Source: Candidatus Nitricoxidireducens bremensis
GTDB lineage: Bacteria; Pseudomonadota; Gammaproteobacteria; Burkholderiales; Rhodocyclaceae
DNA: 64,000 nt
NCBI GenBank assembly: GCA_030247725.1
Contig: JAOTRT010000007.1
Location: 1 to 64,000 of the forward strand
Reading direction: 5' to 3'
Under the pieces are notes generated by a model. The model saw nothing but the letters and a program-made list of their open reading frames with translations, did no database searches and had not been told where the DNA came from. The stretch's first letter is position 1; the number at the start of each line of letters is the position of its first letter. This document shows, one piece after another, positions 60,500 through 64,000 of this stretch. A program made the translations under genes and the position numbers.

Positions 60500-63301
60500 T
60501 CAGCTGGTCGTCGTCGCCAACTGCCCTGCGTCCTGCTTGAGCTTGGCTTGCGCCGCCGCCAGACGGGCGATCGGTACGCGCGGCCCCGAGCACGAAACGT
60601 AGGTCAGACCGATGCTGTGGCAGAACTCGATGGAGGCCGGATGGCCGCCATGCTCGCCGCAGATGCCGATCTTGAGATCGGGACGGGCGGCACGACCCCG
60701 TTCGACGGCGATCTTCATCACTTCGCCGACGCCCTTGACGTCCAGTACCTCGAAGGGATTGTCCTCAAGGATGCCAGCCTCGGTGTACGCAGGCAGGAAC
60801 TTGTTCTCCGCATCCTCGCGGGAAAAGGAGAACGTGGCCTGGGTCAGGTCGTTGGTACCGAAGGAGAAGAACTCCGCGGTTTCCGCCATACGGCCGGCGC
60901 GCATGCAGGCACGCACCACCTCGAGCATCGAACCGAACTTGAACTGCACATCGATGCCATGGGTGAGTTGGACGATCTTGTGGATACGCTCGACATAGCT
61001 GTGGATGCGCTTGAGTTCCTCGACGGTAGCCACCTGGGGCACCATGATTTCCGGATGCACCTCGATGCCTTCCTTGGCGCACTGGGCCGCGGCTTCCAGG
61101 ACGGCCTGGATCTGCATCGAATAGATCTCGGGAAAGGTGATGCCCAGACGCACGCCCCGGTGGCCCAACATGGGGTTCACTTCGGCGAGGGCACGCACCT
61201 TGCGCAGGGTCTTTTCCTTCTTGAGGATGACGTCCTCGTCGAGATGGTTCTCCTTGAAGGTGTCGAGACCTTCCGTCAGGCGGCCAAGACCGTCGGCGTA
61301 CTTCTGGTGCAGCGCCGGGTTCAGCAGCTTGAGGGTCTCCGGCAGTTCTTCCAGACCCTTGATCGTGTCCTTCAGGTGGCGCAGGTGGGTGATTTCCAGT
61401 TCCAGCTGAGCCGCCGTCGGCAGGAATTCGTGCATGGGTGGGTCCAGCAGGCGCACCGTGACCGGCAGGCCCTTCATGGCCTTGAAGATACCCTTGAAGT
61501 CGTTGCGCTGGATCGGCAGCAGGCGGTCGAGGGCGGCCTGGCGTTCTTCCAGCGACTCGGCCAGGATCATCTCCTGGACGATGGGCAGACGGTCGGTGCT
61601 GTTGAACATGCGCTCGGTGCGACACAGACCGATGCCCATGGCGCCGAACTCACGGGCACGGGCGGCGTCGTTGGGCGTATCGGCATTGGCACGAACTTCC
61701 AGGCGGGCGACCTCGTCGGCCCATTCGAGCAGCGTGTTCAGCTCGGGGGAGAACTCGGGTTCGACGGTCGGGACTTCGCCGGCATAAACGTGGCCGGTGC
61801 CGCCGTCGATGGTGACGACGTCACCTTCATGCAACGTCATGTCGCCGATCTGGGCCTTGCGGGCGAAGTCGTCGATGTGGATGGCTTCACAGCCCGAAAC
61901 ACAGGGCTTGCCCATGCCGCGGGCCACCACGGCCGCGTGGGAAGTCTTGCCACCGCGGCTGGTGAGAATGCCCTGGGCCTGGAAGAAGCCGTGGATGTCT
62001 TCGGGCTTGGTCTCTTCGCGCACAAGGATGATCTTCTCGCCCGCGCGACCGCGTGCTTCGGCGGTATCGGCGTCGAAGACGATCTTGCCGGAGGCGGCAC
62101 CGGGGGATGCCGGCAGGCCCTGGGCCAGGGACTTGCCTTTGAAGGCGGGCGACAGCTGGGGGACCAGCAACTGTTCGAGAATGGCGGGTTCGACGCGCAG
62201 CAGCGCACGCTCGCGGCTGATGATGCCTTCGTTGGCCATTTCGACCGAACTGCGCACCATGCCCAGGGCATTCATCTTGCCGTTGCGCGTCTGCAGGCAA
62301 TAGAGCTTGCCCTTCTCGATGGTGAACTCGAAGTCCTGGACTTCCTTGTAGTGGGTCTCCAGGCGGTTGTGCAGCTCCATGAGCTGGCCGTAGATTTCTG
62401 GCATCTCCTTGGCCATCTCGGCGATAGGCTTGGGCGTACGGATGCCGGCCACCACGTCCTCGCCCTGGGCGTTGGTCAGGTATTCGCCGTAGATCAGGTT
62501 CTCGCCGGTGCCGGGGTTGCGGGTGAAGCCCACGCCGGTGCCGGAATCGTTGCCCATGTTGCCGAAGACCATGGTGCAGACGTTCACCGCCGTGCCGTTG
62601 GCCATGGCCGGCGTGATCTTGAACTGCTTGCGGTAGTCGATGGCGCGCTTGCCGTTCCAGGAACGGAACACGGCCTTGATGGCGATGTCGAGCTGCTCGA
62701 AGGGGTCCTGCGGGAAGGGCTTGCCCGTATGGCGCTGGTAGATGGCGAGGAATTCGGTGGTGAGTTCCTTCAGGTGCTCGGCCTTGAGGTCCACGTCCTG
62801 CTTGGCCTTGTACTTGGTCTTGATCTCGGCCATCTTTTCGTCGAAATGCTCGTCGGCGATACCCAGGGCGATCTTGCCGAAGAGCTGGATGAAACGACGA
62901 TAGGCATCGTAGGCGAAGCGCTCGTTCTTGGTCTGCTTGATGAGGCCCTTGAGGGAGTTGTCGTTGAGACCCAGGTTGAGAACGGTGTCCATCATGCCCG
63001 GCATGGACATCGACGAACCCGAGCGCACCGACACCAGCAACGGATTGTCGGAGGAGCCGAAGCCCTTGCCGGTCTTCTTTTCCAGGTCGGCCATGTAGGT
63101 CTTGATGGTTTCCCACAGCCCGTCCGGGAACTGGTTCTTCTCAAGATAGGCAAGGCAAGCCTCAGTGCTGACCGTAAAGCCAGGCGGGACGTTGAGGCCG
63201 ATCTGCGTCATCTCGCAGAGATTGGCTCCCTTCCCTCCCAGCAGCATTTTGTTCTTGCCGTCGCCTTCTTCGAAGGCGAACACGAATTTGCGTTGCGCCA
63301 T
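60500..63301 (-). CDS. ppdK: Pyruvate, phosphate dikinase
   Basis: PpdK interconverts pyruvate, ATP and Pi with phosphoenolpyruvate, AMP and PPi. The 933-aa protein has the ATP-grasp N-terminus (KNKMLLGGKGANLCEMTQIGLNVPPGFTVSTEA), the phosphohistidine site GGKTSHAAVVARGMGKPCV and the C-terminal PEP-binding barrel (GICGEHGGHPASIEFCH). It is a full-length single gene with its own 177-bp upstream region (63302-63478), in which no other feature is clear. Confidence 0.97.
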   Translation of the reverse strand: MAQRKFVFAFEEGDGKNKMLLGGKGANLCEMTQIGLNVPPGFTVSTEACLAYLEKNQFPDGLWETIKTYMADLEKKTGKGFGSSDNPLLVSVRSGSSMSMPGMMDTVLNLGLNDNSLKGLIKQTKNERFAYDAYRRFIQLFGKIALGIADEHFDEKMAEIKTKYKAKQDVDLKAEHLKELTTEFLAIYQRHTGKPFPQDPFEQLDIAIKAVFRSWNGKRAIDYRKQFKITPAMANGTAVNVCTMVFGNMGNDSGTGVGFTRNPGTGENLIYGEYLTNAQGEDVVAGIRTPKPIAEMAKEMPEIYGQLMELHNRLETHYKEVQDFEFTIEKGKLYCLQTRNGKMNALGMVRSSVEMANEGIISRERALLRVEPAILEQLLVPQLSPAFKGKSLAQGLPASPGAASGKIVFDADTAEARGRAGEKIILVREETKPEDIHGFFQAQGILTSRGGKTSHAAVVARGMGKPCVSGCEAIHIDDFARKAQIGDMTLHEGDVVTIDGGTGHVYAGEVPTVEPEFSPELNTLLEWADEVARLEVRANADTPNDAARAREFGAMGIGLCRTERMFNSTDRLPIVQEMILAESLEERQAALDRLLPIQRNDFKGIFKAMKGLPVTVRLLDPPMHEFLPTAAQLELEITHLRHLKDTIKGLEELPETLKLLNPALHQKYADGLGRLTEGLDTFKENHLDEDVILKKEKTLRKVRALAEVNPMLGHRGVRLGITFPEIYSMQIQAVLEAAAQCAKEGIEVHPEIMVPQVATVEELKRIHSYVERIHKIVQLTHGIDVQFKFGSMLEVVRACMRAGRMAETAEFFSFGTNDLTQATFSFSREDAENKFLPAYTEAGILEDNPFEVLDVKGVGEVMKIAVERGRAARPDLKIGICGEHGGHPASIEFCHSIGLTYVSCSGPRVPIARLAAAQAKLKQDAGQLATTTS

Positions 63302-63478
63302 AACACTCCCCTGTAATAAATATGGTTAATACCAAGTCGCGGGACGATAACAAATCCGTACGCCTTGCGGGATAAGTTATCTACACCCAGCCATCAGCCT
63401 TGTTTTGCGTTGCAGCAATCAATCCCGGAAGACGGTGATCTGTATTCCGCAGCTGGATTGCCGCCCGCGCTTTGCCGA

Positions 63479-64000
63479 CTATTCCCACTCGATTGTGCCG
63501 GGAGGCTTGCCCGTCACATCGTAGACCACACGATTGATTCCGCGTACCTCGTTGACGATCCGGTTGGCCACACGGGACAGCAAATCGTAAGGTAGTTGAG
63601 CCCAGCGGGCGGTCATGAAGTCCTGGGTCTCGACGGCGCGCAACGCGACGACGTAGTCGTAGGTGCGGCCGTCACCCATGACACCGACGGACTTCACCGG
63701 CAGGAAGACCGCAAAGGCCTGACTGGTCTTGTCGTACCAGTCGGCGCCGCGCAGCTCGTCGATGAAAATGGCGTCGGCACGCCGCAGCAGATCCGCGTAT
63801 TCGCGCTTCACTTCGCCGAGGATGCGCACTCCCAGGCCGGGGCCGGGGAAGGGATGCCGATAGACCATCTCGTGGGGCAAGCCCAGGGCGATGCCCAGCT
63901 CCCTTACCTCGTCCTTGAACAGCTCGCGCAAAGGCTCGCAGAGCTTGAGATTCAGGGTTTCCGGCAGGCCGCCCACGTTGTGATGGCTCTTGATGGTATG
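63479..64000 (-). CDS. guaA: GMP synthase (glutamine-hydrolysing), 3' part only
   Basis: The frame runs off the right edge, so only the last ~173 residues are present. They cover the ATP-pyrophosphatase end and the dimerisation domain: [47 protein letters not shown] and the C-terminal [15 protein letters not shown]. GuaA makes GMP from XMP. It ends 178 bp before the ppdK start on the same strand. Confidence 0.97.
   Translation of the reverse strand, partial: HTIKSHHNVGGLPETLNLKLCEPLRELFKDEVRELGIALGLPHEMVYRHPFPGPGLGVRILGEVKREYADLLRRADAIFIDELRGADWYDKTSQAFAVFLPVKSVGVMGDGRTYDYVVALRAVETQDFMTARWAQLPYDLLSRVANRIVNEVRGINRVVYDVTGKPPGTIEWE

Noticed and set aside
60548..63316. A 922-codon open frame on the strand opposite ppdK
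   Set aside because: It is the antisense shadow of a GC-rich gene: composition is Gly/Val/Leu/Asp/His-heavy with no domain, while ppdK on the other strand has every expected motif.
63302..63478. Possible small gene or riboswitch between ppdK and guaA
   Set aside because: Only short frames are present, and no conserved hairpin pattern was recognised in the 177 bp.

Overview
The window looks like the chromosome of a diazotrophic betaproteobacterium, probably a Rhodocyclales member (Azospira/Dechloromonas/Azoarcus relatives). Coding DNA is GC-rich, the nif gene order and sigma-54/NifA signals are proteobacterial, and the holB-tmk-mltG and ygfZ housekeeping blocks fit that group. The species cannot be named from sequence alone.

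Layout. (1) 1-5060: the 3' part of a large RTX secreted protein and its type I secretion adaptor (HlyD family). (2) 5086-5699: a ccdAB-like toxin-antitoxin pair with a palindrome over its -10 box. (3) 5706-6524: a Tsx-like outer-membrane channel. (4) 6587-30935: a large nitrogen-fixation island. It holds draT divergent from nifHDK-nifT-ferredoxin-nafY and three uncharacterised genes; a minus-strand unit nifQ-orf-modE-modA-modD-modB-modC-GNAT-nifZ (molybdenum supply); a cache/CheW protein plus chemoreceptor pair; then nifE, a periplasmic orphan, and nifN-nifX-rseC-like-DUF269-CCE_0567-fdxB-2Fe-2S ferredoxin. Sigma-54 (-24/-12) promoters with TGT-N10-ACA NifA sites precede nifH, nifE and nifN separately.

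(5) 31089-49430: an 18.3-kb Tn3-family transposon bounded by perfect 33-bp inverted repeats. It carries a KfrA/TnpT-like coiled-coil protein at the left end, and a tyrosine recombinase with a 998-aa transposase at the right end. Its cargo is heavy-metal resistance: an RND efflux system (CzcA/B/C type) with small His/Cys-rich exported proteins, a CadA/PbrA-type P-type ATPase with lspA, a lone DsbD N-terminal domain, a DUF411 protein, and a CadR/PbrR-type MerR regulator with a recognisable operator. Several decayed fragments lie among the cargo genes. No target duplication is visible, so the element's flanks may have been rearranged; it marks the junction between the nif island and housekeeping DNA.

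(6) 49562-64000: housekeeping and envelope genes: two exported ankyrin proteins, tatD, holB, tmk, mltG, ygfZ, an NRDE protein, an L,D-transpeptidase, tadA, a TonB-like protein, an ABC-F ATPase (uup), tusE, ppdK, and the 3' part of guaA leaving the window.

How it fits together: molybdate uptake (ModABC), its sensor (ModE) and NifQ feed molybdenum to FeMo-cofactor assembly on NifEN/NifX/NafY for NifDK. NifH receives electrons from the several ferredoxins and can be switched off by DraT. nifB, nifV, nifU, nifS, nifA and draG are not in the window. No rRNA, tRNA or CRISPR array was seen.
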